Notes: generated from the letters alone by a model not told the origin. A stretch of DNA of 27,093 nucleotides from Pseudomonadota bacterium (GCA_023386865.1 JAEWIV010000085.1:1-27093), one strand, 5' to 3'. Positions 7,195 to 15,720 are shown, numbered from the stretch's first letter. A program made the numbers and translations.

Positions 7195-8322
7195 TCAGGC
7201 CGTCCCCACATCCATGACGTCGGCGTCCGAATCGTCGGCCGGCGGCTGGGCATGAGGATCGACCAGGGCGACGAAGCGGTGCACGCCGTCGACGACGAGG
7301 CGCTTCACCCGCGCGCGCGTTTCCAGGCAATGCAGGTGCGCCAGCGTCTCACCGAAGGCGAAGACCACCTGGTTGTTGTCGAGATGGCGCGGGAACAGCA
7401 CCGGCACCATGTCCCAGCCGGTGGCGCCCTCGGCGCCGCGATGAGCGATGGCGGCCGTCATGTCGTTGAGGCGCGCGTCGTGATGGGCCACCAGCTGATC
7501 GAGCCTGGTGTGCAGGCCGACGAACGGGAAGCCATGGCTCGGCAGGATCAGCGCATTGGCGGGCAGCCGGCGGAAACGCGAGAAGCCGTCGAGGAACCAG
7601 GTGAGCGAATCGGCCTCGGGCTCGTTGGGCCACACGCCGACATTGGTGCTGATCTTGGGCAGCACCTGGTCGCCCGCGATCAGCACGTTGAGCTCGGGGC
7701 ACCACAGCGAGGCATGCTCGGGGGCATGCCCGCGGCCGACGATGACGTCCCAGCGATGGCCGCCAAGCGTGATGGGATGGGCATGGATCAGGCGCTGGAA
7801 GGTCGGCGGCAGCGGCCCCACGCCCTTGGCGTAGCCGCCTTTGTGGCGATGGAACAGCGGGATCTTGTCGGCCGGCACGCCGTTGCGCGCCAGATGGGCG
7901 GCACGCAGATCCTCGTTCTCGATGAAGTCGTTGCGGGCAGCGATGGCGCTCATGTACTCGCCGAGCGTCATCCAGAGCTGGGCGCCCCAACGGCTGCACA
8001 GCCAGCCAGCCAGGCCGACATGATCGGGATGCAGGTGGGTGGCGATGACCCGCTTCACCGGCTTGCCTGAAAGCTTGTCGGCGAAGATCTTCTCCCACAA
8101 CGCGCGCGTCTCGGGCGTGTTGATGCCGGTATCGACGATGGTCCAGCCGTCCTCCTCCTCGACCAGCCACAGGTTGATGTGGTTGAGCTGGAAGGGCAGC
8201 GGCATGCGCAGCCAGTAGATGCCGGGGGCGACGTTCTTGATGGTGCCGGGCTCCGGCACGTCGCCGCAGGGGAAGCGAAGCTGCGCCAGCAGGCGCTGCG
8301 AGAGGTCTGGTGAATCGGGCAT
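7195..8322 (-). CDS. MBL-fold metallo-hydrolase
   Basis: A 375-residue protein of the metallo-beta-lactamase fold. The zinc motif THLHPDH is at residues 95-101 (His96, His98, Asp100, His101), preceded by the strand IVDTGINTPETRALW. Further metal ligands are likely in GRGHAPEHASL, IAGDQVLP and LPSHGFPF. The C-terminal third (after about 290) is a helical extension containing DNNQVVFAFGETLAHLHCL, as in a large group of glyoxalase-II-like hydrolases of unknown substrate. There is no signal peptide. It lies 32 bases after purD and 136 bases before queA on the same strand. A thioesterase or lactonase role is possible but not shown. Confidence 0.8.
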   Translation of the reverse strand: MPDSPDLSQRLLAQLRFPCGDVPEPGTIKNVAPGIYWLRMPLPFQLNHINLWLVEEEDGWTIVDTGINTPETRALWEKIFADKLSGKPVKRVIATHLHPDHVGLAGWLCSRWGAQLWMTLGEYMSAIAARNDFIENEDLRAAHLARNGVPADKIPLFHRHKGGYAKGVGPLPPTFQRLIHAHPITLGGHRWDVIVGRGHAPEHASLWCPELNVLIAGDQVLPKISTNVGVWPNEPEADSLTWFLDGFSRFRRLPANALILPSHGFPFVGLHTRLDQLVAHHDARLNDMTAAIAHRGAEGATGWDMVPVLFPRHLDNNQVVFAFGETLAHLHCLETRARVKRLVVDGVHRFVALVDPHAQPPADDSDADVMDVGTA

Positions 8323-8354
8323 GGATCGACCCTAGCCCCTGACCGCGCGGCCTG

Positions 8355-9638
8355 TCACCGGTGCGAACCGACGACCCGCCAAGCGATATCCCGCCGGCAG
8401 AAGCCCTCCGGCCAGTCTATGAGGTCGACTGCACGGTACGCGCGGTTGCGCGCCTCCTCGACCGTCGGCGCCATCGCCGTGACGTTCAGCACGCGCCCGC
8501 CATTGGCCAGCACGCGCTTGCCGTCGGGGCCGAACGTCGTGCCGGCATGGAAAATCTGCACGCCCTCCACCTTGCTGGCGGCGTCGAGGCCACGGATCTC
8601 GGTGCCCTTCTGGTAGGCATCGGGGTAGCCGTTGGCGGCCATGACCACGGTCAGCGCGCTGTCGTTGGACCAGCGCAGGTCGAAATGTTTCAGCCCGCCA
8701 TCGGCACAGGCGATCAGCGCCGGCACGAGATCGGACTTCAGCCGCATCATCAGCACCTGGCATTCGGGATCGCCGAAGCGGCAGTTGTACTCGAAGATCT
8801 TCGGGCCCTGCGCCGTGATCATCAGGCCGGCATAGAACACGCCCTTGAACGGCATGCCGTCGGCGGCCATGGCGCGCGCGGTCGGCAGGATGATTTCGTC
8901 CATGACGCGCTTCTGCATGGTGGCGTCGAAGATCGGCGCCGGCGAATAGGCGCCCATGCCGCCGGTGTTGGGGCCTTTGTCGTTGTCGAAGGCGCGCTTG
9001 TGGTCCTGGGCACCGATCAGGGGCAGGACGTGCTCGCCGTCGCTCAGTGCAAAGAAGCTCATCTCTTCGCCGACCAGGAATTCCTCGATCACCACCGAGG
9101 CGCCGGCCGCGCCGAAGCGGTTGCCCGACAGCATGTCGCGCGCCGCCTCGATCGCCTGCTCGACCGTCTCCGCCACGACGACGCCTTTACCGGCGGCGAG
9201 GCCATCGGCTTTCACGACGATCGGCGCGCCCTGAGCCTTGATGTAGGCCACGGCCTTGTCGGCGTCGGCGAAGCGCTCATAGGCGCCGGTCGGGATGTTG
9301 TGGCGCTTGCACAGCTCCTTGGTGAAGCCTTTCGAGCTCTCGAGCTGTGCCGCTTTCTGCGAGGGGCCGAACACCTTGATGCCGGCCTCGGCCAGCCGGT
9401 CCGCCAAGCCCATCGCGAGGGGCACCTCAGGCCCCACCACCACAAAGTCGATCTTTTCCCGCTGGGCCAGTGCCACCTGGCCGGCGATATCCTCGGCTGC
9501 GACGTCAATGCATTCGGCCACCTGGGCGATGCCGGCGTTGCCGGGGGCGCAGTAGAGTTTTGTGCACAGCGGAGAGGCCGAGATCGCCCAGCAGAGCGAA
9601 TGTTCGCGGCCGCCGCCGCCTACGACCAGAATCCGCAT
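8355..9638 (-). CDS. purD: Phosphoribosylamine-glycine ligase
   Basis: PurD joins glycine to 5-phosphoribosylamine with ATP, the second step of purine synthesis. The 427-residue product is full length. It begins MRILVVGGGGREHSL (N-domain Rossmann-like motif), has the ATP-grasp region from about residue 105 (PIVVKADGLAAGKGVVVA) and the GPNTGGMGAYSPAP and NCRFGDPECQ signatures of PurD. It is divergent from the antitoxin and xseA, and is probably the first gene of a transcript including the MBL hydrolase. Confidence 0.96.
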   Translation of the reverse strand: MRILVVGGGGREHSLCWAISASPLCTKLYCAPGNAGIAQVAECIDVAAEDIAGQVALAQREKIDFVVVGPEVPLAMGLADRLAEAGIKVFGPSQKAAQLESSKGFTKELCKRHNIPTGAYERFADADKAVAYIKAQGAPIVVKADGLAAGKGVVVAETVEQAIEAARDMLSGNRFGAAGASVVIEEFLVGEEMSFFALSDGEHVLPLIGAQDHKRAFDNDKGPNTGGMGAYSPAPIFDATMQKRVMDEIILPTARAMAADGMPFKGVFYAGLMITAQGPKIFEYNCRFGDPECQVLMMRLKSDLVPALIACADGGLKHFDLRWSNDSALTVVMAANGYPDAYQKGTEIRGLDAASKVEGVQIFHAGTTFGPDGKRVLANGGRVLNVTAMAPTVEEARNRAYRAVDLIDWPEGFCRRDIAWRVVGSHR

Positions 9639-9670
9639 TCCCCTAATCCCTTGAAATCAGGACCTATTTT

Positions 9671-9682
9671 GCTCATATGAGC
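9671..9682. promoter_or_regulatory. Perfect palindrome across the antitoxin start codon
   Basis: GCTCATATGAGC is a perfect 12-base palindrome. The ATG of the Phd/YefM-type antitoxin (9677-9679) lies in its second half. Antitoxins of this family repress their own transcription by binding palindromes near the promoter, so this could be an operator. It is also 33 bases upstream of the divergent purD start. Binding is inferred only. Confidence 0.4.
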
Positions 9683-9955
9683 TTGGCCACGACATGGACA
9701 AGAACCATGGATGTTCTGGAGTGCAAAGCGAAGTTTTTCCACGTCTTGGACGAGGTCGCGTCCAAGCGAAGGGGCGTCGTCGTCACACGCAATGGCAAAC
9801 CTGTCGCTGAAATCGTGCCCTTCGAGGGAAAGGCCGAATCGATAGCAATGGGGAAAAGGCCCAAGTCGATCGTTGGCGCACTCAAGGGCTCAGTAACGAT
9901 CCTTGGCGATCTCGACGAGCCTACTGGCGGAAACTGGGAAGCCCTCAAGGAATGA
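9677..9955 (+). CDS. Phd/YefM-family antitoxin without an adjacent toxin
   Basis: The 92-residue product contains the Phd/YefM core: MDVLECKAKFFHVLDEVAS, then RRGVVVTRNGKPVAEIVPF (residues about 30-49). This strand-helix pattern forms the DNA-binding dimer that neutralises a toxin and represses its operon. The start is either the ATG at 9677 or the one at 9707; the first is used here, although the family often begins only a few residues before the core. No PIN, Doc or RelE toxin follows. After the stop only a nine-codon frame (9953-9982) precedes xseA. It may be an orphan or a remnant of a lost toxin-antitoxin pair. Confidence 0.8.
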   Translation: MSLATTWTRTMDVLECKAKFFHVLDEVASKRRGVVVTRNGKPVAEIVPFEGKAESIAMGKRPKSIVGALKGSVTILGDLDEPTGGNWEALKE

Positions 9956-9990
9956 TCCGTATCCACGGTCTCCGGGTGTAACGTCGGCTC

Positions 9991-11505
9991 ATGGAATCGA
10001 CGGCGCCCGACCAGGTCACCAGCAACGTCCCGGAATTCACCGTTTCCGAGCTCTCCTTCGCGCTGAAGCGCGAGATCGAGACGGCGTTTCCGCGCGTGCG
10101 CGTGCGCGGCGAGATCAGCCAGCCGTCGTTCCCGCGTTCGGGCCATTGCTATTTCCGGCTGAAGGACGAGAACGCCGTGATCGACGGGGTGTGCTGGAAG
10201 GGCACGATTCCGCGGCTCGGCATCCGCATCGAGGAAGGGCTGGAGGTCATCGCCACCGGCCGGCTCACGACCTATGCCGGCTCCTCGCGCTACCAGATCA
10301 TCGTCGACCGTCTGGAGCTCGCGGGCGAGGGCGCGTTGCTGAAGCTCCTGGAGGATCGCCGCAAGAAGCTCGCGGCCGAAGGCCTGTTCGACGCCGCGCG
10401 CAAGCGCACGCTGCCCTTCCTGCCCGAGGTGATCGGTGTGGTGACCTCGCCGTCAGGCGCGGTGATCCGCGACATCCTGCATCGCATCTCCGACCGCTTC
10501 CCGCGCCGTGTGCTGGTCTGGCCGGTGGCGGTGCAGGGCGACAAGGCGGCAGGCGAGGTGGCGAGGGCGATCGAGGGGTTCAATCGATTGCCCGAGCAGG
10601 GCCCGGTGCCTCGGCCCGACGTGCTGATCGTGGCGCGCGGCGGCGGCAGCCTGGAAGACCTGTGGGCCTTCAACGAGGAGATCGTGGTGCGCGCCGCGGC
10701 CGGCTCGACCATCCCGCTGATCTCTGCCGTCGGGCACGAGACCGACACGACCTTGATCGACTTCGCTTCGGATCGGCGCGCACCGACGCCGACGGCAGCG
10801 GCCGAGATGGCCGTGCCGGTGCGGGCCGACCTCGTGACCCAGACGCTCGACTTCGGGAAGCGCACCATGGCCTGCATGAACCGCGCGCTGCGCGAGGCTA
10901 CGCTCGCCGTGACCGGCCTGGCGCGCGGCCTCGGTGATCCGCTGCGGCTGATCGAGGAGCGCCAGCAGCGGCTCGATGTCAGCGGCGAGCGCCTGGCATT
11001 GGCGACGCGCGGCCTGGTGGATCGCCGAGCTCATGCGCTGGCCGCGGCGCGGCTGGTCAGCCCGGTGGCGGTGCTGGTCGCCAAGCAACAGGCGCTCAGC
11101 GCCGAGGCGCGGGTTCTCGAGGGCGCGATGAGGCGCTATGTCGGCGATACGCGCCAGAAGATGGAGCGCGGCGCCGATCGCATCGAGCAATACGCGGACA
11201 GGCTGCGTCGCTGTGCGACGGAAGCGCTGGAGCGCGGCCATCGCCAGGTCGAGCAGCTTGGCAAGCTGCTGGAGAGCTATTCCTTCCGTTCCGTGCTGCA
11301 GCGCGGTTTTGCCCTGGTGCGCGACCAGGATGACCATCCGGTCCTTAGCGCCGCCGCTACACGCGGCGGCGACACGCTCAGCATCGAGTTTGCGGACGGC
11401 AGGATCGGCGCCAAGGTGACCGATGGTGCGGGCACCGCGCCACGTCCGGCGCCGACGCCGCGCCGCCGCGATGGCGGTAGCGGCAATCAGGGTTCGTTGT
11501 TGTAG
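9991..11505 (+). CDS. xseA: Exodeoxyribonuclease VII large subunit
   Basis: XseA is the catalytic subunit of exonuclease VII, which degrades single-stranded DNA from both ends and acts with the small subunit XseB in repair. The 504-residue product has an N-terminal OB-fold (about 16-110, including VRGEISQPSFPRSGHCYFRLKD) and the catalytic domain with IGVVTSPSGAVIRDIL, VARGGGSLEDLWAFNEE and SAVGHETDTTLIDF. A long helical region (about 270-420) follows and the C-terminus is Pro/Arg-rich. xseB is not in the window. The purD-xseA divergent pairing is, as I recall it, common in alphaproteobacteria. Confidence 0.95.
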   Translation: MESTAPDQVTSNVPEFTVSELSFALKREIETAFPRVRVRGEISQPSFPRSGHCYFRLKDENAVIDGVCWKGTIPRLGIRIEEGLEVIATGRLTTYAGSSRYQIIVDRLELAGEGALLKLLEDRRKKLAAEGLFDAARKRTLPFLPEVIGVVTSPSGAVIRDILHRISDRFPRRVLVWPVAVQGDKAAGEVARAIEGFNRLPEQGPVPRPDVLIVARGGGSLEDLWAFNEEIVVRAAAGSTIPLISAVGHETDTTLIDFASDRRAPTPTAAAEMAVPVRADLVTQTLDFGKRTMACMNRALREATLAVTGLARGLGDPLRLIEERQQRLDVSGERLALATRGLVDRRAHALAAARLVSPVAVLVAKQQALSAEARVLEGAMRRYVGDTRQKMERGADRIEQYADRLRRCATEALERGHRQVEQLGKLLESYSFRSVLQRGFALVRDQDDHPVLSAAATRGGDTLSIEFADGRIGAKVTDGAGTAPRPAPTPRRRDGGSGNQGSLL

Positions 11506-11519
11506 GAGAAGGAACGCAC

Positions 11520-12254
11520 ATGACCAGCGAGCCGCTGTCGGCCGAGACCATCAAGAACTTCATGTATGCCAGCACGGCCACCGTCTCGATGCAGATGCTG
11601 AAGCGCGGCTTTCGCAACACGTCGATCAGCGGCGTGCGGCCGGTCAATCCCAAGGCGACGCGGCTGGTCGGGCCGGCCTACACGCTGCGCTACATTCCCG
11701 GTCGCGAGGACCTCGACAAGCCGCCGACAGCCAACGATCCGCCCTCGGCCCAGCGCAAGGCGATCGAGGAGACGCCGGCCGGTTGCGTGCTGGTGATCGG
11801 CACCGAGGGCAACACGCGCTCGGGCACGATCGGCGACATCCTGGCGCTGCGACTGAAGGTGCGCGGCGTCGCAGGCGTGCTGAGCGACGGCGCCATGCGC
11901 GACACGCCGGTGATCTCCAGGATCGACGATTTTCCGGTGTACTGCGCGGCCGCTGCCGCACCGCCCAGCATGAACCATCTCCATCCCGTCGAGGTACAGG
12001 CGCCTGTCGGCATCCGCGGCGTGCCGGTCTATCCAGGCGACGTCATCGTGGCCGACGAGGACGGCGCGATCTGCGTGCCGCGTCATCTCGCCGACGAGGT
12101 CGCACGCGATTCCTTCGAGCAGGAGCGGCTGGAGAAGTTCGTCGCCATCCGCGTCGCTAAGGGTATCCCGATCACCGGCACCTACCCGCCCAACGACGAG
12201 ACCAAGAAGCTCTATCAAGCCTGGATCAAGGCCGGAGAGCCGCCGAACGGCTGA
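11520..12254 (+). CDS. RraA-like protein (HMG/CHA aldolase-type fold)
   Basis: The 244-residue product belongs to the RraA/HMG-aldolase superfamily. It has the signature GVLSDGAMRDTPVI (Asp123, Gly124, Arg127, Asp128) that binds metal and oxo-acid in the aldolases, and VYPGDVIVADEDGAICVP near residue 180. Members include pyruvate aldolases, oxaloacetate decarboxylases and the RNase E inhibitor RraA; the length and N-terminal extension argue for a catabolic enzyme or an uncharacterised group rather than the roughly 160-residue RraA of E. coli. GGAGAAGG about seven bases before the ATG supports the start, 14 bases after xseA. Confidence 0.8.
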   Translation: MTSEPLSAETIKNFMYASTATVSMQMLKRGFRNTSISGVRPVNPKATRLVGPAYTLRYIPGREDLDKPPTANDPPSAQRKAIEETPAGCVLVIGTEGNTRSGTIGDILALRLKVRGVAGVLSDGAMRDTPVISRIDDFPVYCAAAAAPPSMNHLHPVEVQAPVGIRGVPVYPGDVIVADEDGAICVPRHLADEVARDSFEQERLEKFVAIRVAKGIPITGTYPPNDETKKLYQAWIKAGEPPNG

Positions 12255-12271
12255 GGCGCGGGGCACGCGCC
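12255..12271. terminator. Short hairpin between convergent genes
   Basis: GGCGCG and CGCGCC pair perfectly around a five-base loop, directly after the RraA-like stop and before the stop of the convergent VOC gene. The following bases are only moderately T-rich, so termination is weakly supported. Confidence 0.3.
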
Positions 12272-12289
12272 GGACCATCTCGTTCCGTT

Positions 12290-12667
12290 CTAGGACAAGC
12301 TCCCGTACGGCTTGGTGATCAGCTCGAGCAGATGGCCGTTGGGATCGTCGAAATAGACGCCACGGCCGCCCCAGTGACGGTTGATCTCGCCGCGCTCGTT
12401 CTTGTGCGGGTCGGCGTAGTAGGTGATGCCGGCCTTCCTGATGCGCGCGAACGAGGCGTCGAATTCCTCGTCGCTCACCAGGAAGGCGTAGTGCTGGGTG
12501 CGCACGTCCTTGGAATCGACGAAGTCGAGAGTGACGCCGTTGCTGGTCTGCACGGGCCGGAACGGCCCCCATTGCGCCTCGGGCTTCACGCCCAGGATGT
12601 CGGCGAGGAACTGCGCCGACGCGTCCTTGTCCTTGGCCGGAATGATGATGTGGTTAAGGGCAGCCAT
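12290..12667 (-). CDS. VOC-family protein (glyoxalase/dioxygenase fold)
   Basis: The 125-residue product is a single vicinal-oxygen-chelate domain. It starts MAALNHIIIPAKD with the first metal His (His6), has FADILGV-like spacing in FLADILGVKPE, a second metal region QHYAFLVSDEEF, and ends with VYFDDPNGHLLELIT, where the Glu of LLE is the usual last ligand. Substrate is unknown; this fold serves lyases, dioxygenases and antibiotic-binding proteins. AAAGGAG nine bases before the ATG supports the start. Confidence 0.85.
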   Translation of the reverse strand: MAALNHIIIPAKDKDASAQFLADILGVKPEAQWGPFRPVQTSNGVTLDFVDSKDVRTQHYAFLVSDEEFDASFARIRKAGITYYADPHKNERGEINRHWGGRGVYFDDPNGHLLELITKPYGSLS

Positions 12668-12720
12668 GTCGCGCTCCTTTGCTGCTCTTCAAGATGGGCG
12701 TGCAAAGCGGGACGTCAACC

Positions 12721-13773
12721 TCAGGAGGCGGCCGCGTCGGGTATTGCCCGGCGCCTCAGCGGTTGCCATACCGCGCGCGGAATCGGCTGCAGGGTGGCGA
12801 GGAACTGCGCAGCGCAGCTTTGCCAGGTGAAGGTCTCGGCATGGCGCCGGCAATCGGCGGGATCACGTGCAATGGCCGCGATGCAGGCGATGCGCAGGTC
12901 CTCGTCGAGCGCCCCGACCTTCGGATCGGTAACCACGTCGAGCGGCCCCGGCACGGGATAGCCTGCGACGGGCACGCCCGAAGCCAGCGCCTCGACCATG
13001 ACCAGGCCGAACGTGTCGGTACGGCTGGGGAAGACGAAGCAATCGGCCTCGGCATAGCGCAAGGACAGCTCCTCGGTATCGACCGAGCCGAAGAAACGCA
13101 CGCCCTTGAAGCGACGCTTGAGCTCCTTGAGCTGCGGACCGCCGCCCACGACCCACTTGGTGCCCGGCAGGTCGAGCTCGAGGAACGCCTTGATGTTCTT
13201 TTCGATGGCGACGCGTCCGGCATAGAGCCAGATCGGCCGGGCATCGCCGGCCCGGCTGCGCGGGCGCGGACGAAAAGCGGCAATGTCGACGCCGCGCGAC
13301 CACGGCACCAGCTTGCTGAAGCCACGCGCGGCAAGTTCGTCGCGGATCGACTGCGCCACCACCAGGACCGCGGCCGACGGGGCATGGAAGCGACGCACGA
13401 AGGCATAGCTCCAGGAGATCGGCAGGCGAATTCGGGCGTGGACATACTCGGGAAAGCGCGTGTGGTAGGCGGTCGTGAAGGGGATGCCGCGGGCCAGGCA
13501 GAAGCTGCGCGCCGCCCAGCCCAGCGGTCCTTCGGTCACGAGATGGATGGCGTCGGGGGCATAGAGCTTCAGCATGTGCGCCAGCCGTGCGCCGGGGAAC
13601 AGCGACAGGCGGATCTCTGGATAGGTCGGGCAGGGCAGGGTGCGGAAGCGGTCCGGTCCGAACACCTCGACGTCGTGGCCGTCGGCGCGCAGCAGCTGGG
13701 CCACGGTCTCGATGGTGCGCACGACGCCGTTGATCTGCGGTCGCCAGGCGTCGGAAACGATGGCGATGCGCAA
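12721..13773 (-). CDS. GT4-type glycosyltransferase (mannosyltransferase-like)
   Basis: The 350-residue protein has a GT-B fold. The N-terminal acceptor domain begins MRIAIVSDAWRPQINGVVRT, the pattern of MgtA/PimB-like mannosyltransferases. The donor domain has YAGRVAIEKNIKAFLEL (about 190-206) and the E-x7-E type motif in SRTDTFGLVMVEALASGVPVAG (about 270). It starts with TTG at 13773, six bases after the phosphoesterase stop; GGCGGAG in the end of that gene may serve as ribosome site. With the phosphoesterase and the divergent lipid-kinase-like gene it forms a probable envelope glycolipid group. The sugar and the acceptor are not known. Confidence 0.85.
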   Translation of the reverse strand: MRIAIVSDAWRPQINGVVRTIETVAQLLRADGHDVEVFGPDRFRTLPCPTYPEIRLSLFPGARLAHMLKLYAPDAIHLVTEGPLGWAARSFCLARGIPFTTAYHTRFPEYVHARIRLPISWSYAFVRRFHAPSAAVLVVAQSIRDELAARGFSKLVPWSRGVDIAAFRPRPRSRAGDARPIWLYAGRVAIEKNIKAFLELDLPGTKWVVGGGPQLKELKRRFKGVRFFGSVDTEELSLRYAEADCFVFPSRTDTFGLVMVEALASGVPVAGYPVPGPLDVVTDPKVGALDEDLRIACIAAIARDPADCRRHAETFTWQSCAAQFLATLQPIPRAVWQPLRRRAIPDAAAS

Positions 13774-13779
13774 TTCCGG

Positions 13780-14595
13780 CTACTCCGCCGCCAGGCGGGC
13801 GGGGCTGAGCCGCGGCAGCAGGCTGTCGCGGCGCGCGACCTCCTCGGCCCAGCGCACGATGCGCAGCCGGCCTTCGAAGTCCTCGACCAGGGCGGTGCAG
13901 CTTTCGACCCAGTCGCCGTCGTTGCAGTAGAGGATGCCGTCGATGCTGCGGATCTCGGCATGATGGATGTGGCCGCACACCACGCCGTCGACGCCGCGGC
14001 GGCGCGCTTCGTTCGCCACCGCGTGCTCGTAGTTGTCGATGAACTGCACGGCGTTCTTGACCTTGTGCTTGAGGTACGCCGACAGCGACCAGTAGGGCAG
14101 GCCGAGCTTGCGACGCGCCCAATTGAAGGTCGTGTTGCTGCGCAGGGCGGCGCTGTACGCCCAATCCCCCAGGATGGCGAGCCAGCGCGCGTAGCGCACG
14201 ATGCCGTCGAACTGGTCGCCGTGGATGACCAGGAGCTTGCGGCCGTCGGGCTGGACGTGGATGGCTTCCGCCTCGACCTTCACCTCGCCGAAGGTGAGCT
14301 GGCAGTACTGGCGCGCCGCCTCGTCATGGTTGCCGGGAATGTAGACGACGTTGGTGCCCTTGCGCGCCTTGCGCATGATCTTCTGCACCACGTCGTTGTG
14401 CGCCTGCGGCCAGTACCACCAGCGCTTCAGCCGCCAGCCGTCGACGATGTCGCCGACCAGGTACAGCGTCTCGCTCTCGTTCCTCCTGAGGAAGTCGAGC
14501 AGCAAGGCGGCCTGGCAACCGCGCGTGCCGAGATGGACGTCGGACAGGAAGATCGCGCGATGTCGGGCAGGCTGGTTACGCTCGATCACGGTCAT
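13780..14595 (-). CDS. Calcineurin-type phosphoesterase (LpxH-like annotation group)
   Basis: The 271-residue product has all metallophosphoesterase motifs: SDVHLG (Asp19, His21), GDIVDGW (Asp49), PGNHDE (Asn89, His90), VIHGDQFD and CGHIHHAE. Proteins of this type are commonly named UDP-2,3-diacylglucosamine diphosphatase, but many alphaproteobacteria use LpxI for that step, so lipid A synthesis is uncertain. The long central part with SLSAYLKHKVKNAVQFI is typical of a separate subgroup often beside glycosyltransferases. The ATG at 14595 is chosen because the protein then starts MTVIERNQ; an in-frame start 24 bases upstream is possible. The glycosyltransferase follows after six bases. Confidence 0.85.
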   Translation of the reverse strand: MTVIERNQPARHRAIFLSDVHLGTRGCQAALLLDFLRRNESETLYLVGDIVDGWRLKRWWYWPQAHNDVVQKIMRKARKGTNVVYIPGNHDEAARQYCQLTFGEVKVEAEAIHVQPDGRKLLVIHGDQFDGIVRYARWLAILGDWAYSAALRSNTTFNWARRKLGLPYWSLSAYLKHKVKNAVQFIDNYEHAVANEARRRGVDGVVCGHIHHAEIRSIDGILYCNDGDWVESCTALVEDFEGRLRIVRWAEEVARRDSLLPRLSPARLAAE

Positions 14596-14702
14596 GTGGA
14601 TAAGACTCGATCGGCACAAAATCTGACGGGCACGATTGCGCGTGACACAGGGGATTGTGTATGTCGGCGATTGCGTGGCTGTGAATCGATTATGACGGTT
14701 CG

Positions 14703-15626
14703 ATGAAGCTCGATGCTCCCGGCGCCCTGTTGTTGATCGTCAATCCGACCGCCGGCCGACGTCGGCGTGGATTGGCCGAAGCCGTCGCCGCCCGCGTGCG
14801 CGCCGCAGGATGGACGGTCGACGTCGTGCAGACGCAGGCGGCGGGCGATGCACGCCGCCTGGCAGAGACCTGCGATGCCCGCCGCTACCCCGTGATCGCC
14901 GTCGCCGGTGGCGACGGAACGATCAACGAGGTGATCAACGGTCTCGCGGGCCGCAGCGACGAGACACCGGCCGTCGGCATCGTGCCGCTCGGCACGGCCA
15001 ACGTATTGGCGCACGAGCTGGGGCTCGGCTTTTCCGCCGCGGCCGTCGCCCGTACCGTGACCGCCGGCCGGGCGCTGTCGGTGCAGCCGGGTGAGGCGGT
15101 CAACGGCACGGAAACGCGATGCTTCTCGCTGATGGCGGGCGCCGGTTTCGACGCCAAGGTCGTGGCCGGGGTGAGTGCGCCGCTGAAGCGCCGGCTGGGC
15201 AGGGCCGCCTATGTCTGGCGATCGTTGATCGAGGCGCAACGCTACCGGCCGGTGCGGTACCAGGTCGAGATCGACGGTGTCTGCCACGAAGCCTCGTCGG
15301 TGATCGTGACGCGCAGCCGCCACTATGCCGGCCCCTATGTCGTGGCGCCCGGGGCGGCGCTCGGCAAGCCGCTCCTGCATGCCTGCCTGTTCGAGCGCTG
15401 GGGCCGTTCGCACGCGTTTCGCTACGGCCTCGCACTGCTGCTCGGCCGATTGCCGCGAATCGCCGGCTATCGGGTCGTGGCGGGCCGCACGGTGCGCGTC
15501 TCAGTGCTGAGCGATGCCGGCGAGCGGCGCGAGCAGCCCGTCCAGATCGACGGCGACAATGCGCTGACCTTGCCGGTGTCGATCGGACTCAGCGGCGGCT
15601 CGGTGCGCCTGCTGCAATCGGCTTGA
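14703..15626 (+). CDS. Diacylglycerol kinase family lipid kinase
   Basis: The 307-residue protein begins with LLLIVNPTAGRRRRG and has the nucleotide-binding signature GGDGTINEVINGL (69-81) followed by IVPLGTANVLAHELGL, the marks of the DAGK/sphingosine-kinase/YegS catalytic domain. The C-terminal beta-sandwich contains VQIDGDNALTLPVSI. It likely phosphorylates a membrane lipid such as diacylglycerol at the cytoplasmic face. It is divergent from the phosphoesterase-glycosyltransferase pair across 107 bases, suggesting linked control and a shared lipid pathway. No clear Shine-Dalgarno site is seen before the ATG. Confidence 0.88.
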   Translation: MKLDAPGALLLIVNPTAGRRRRGLAEAVAARVRAAGWTVDVVQTQAAGDARRLAETCDARRYPVIAVAGGDGTINEVINGLAGRSDETPAVGIVPLGTANVLAHELGLGFSAAAVARTVTAGRALSVQPGEAVNGTETRCFSLMAGAGFDAKVVAGVSAPLKRRLGRAAYVWRSLIEAQRYRPVRYQVEIDGVCHEASSVIVTRSRHYAGPYVVAPGAALGKPLLHACLFERWGRSHAFRYGLALLLGRLPRIAGYRVVAGRTVRVSVLSDAGERREQPVQIDGDNALTLPVSIGLSGGSVRLLQSA

Positions 15627-15632
15627 TCCGGA

Positions 15633-15712
15633 GGACCGCCAGGTCCGCCCTTGTCATCCCGAGCGCAGCGAAGGGTCTCATGCCGATTGCAAATGAGCGG
15701 ACCTGGAGGTCC
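15633..15712. repeat. Inverted-repeat element between convergent genes
   Basis: Two 16-base arms, 15633-15648 and 15697-15712, are inverted copies with one mismatch. Each arm is itself near-palindromic (GGACC...GGTCC). The 48-base centre contains TTGTCATCCCGAGCGCAGCG, a phrase I associate with dispersed intergenic repeats in several bacterial genomes. It fills the gap between the convergent lipid-kinase and transglycosylase genes and may also act as a terminator. Confidence 0.55.
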
Positions 15713-15720
15713 GCGCTCCG

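Noticed and set aside
9953..9982. Nine-codon frame after the antitoxin as a toxin remnant
   Set aside because: MIRIHGLRV shows no PIN, Doc or RelE feature and is too short to judge.
12679..14706. 675-codon plus-strand frame opposite the glycosyltransferase and phosphoesterase
   Set aside because: Antisense artefact of GC-rich coding DNA; it spans two clearly functional genes on the other strand.
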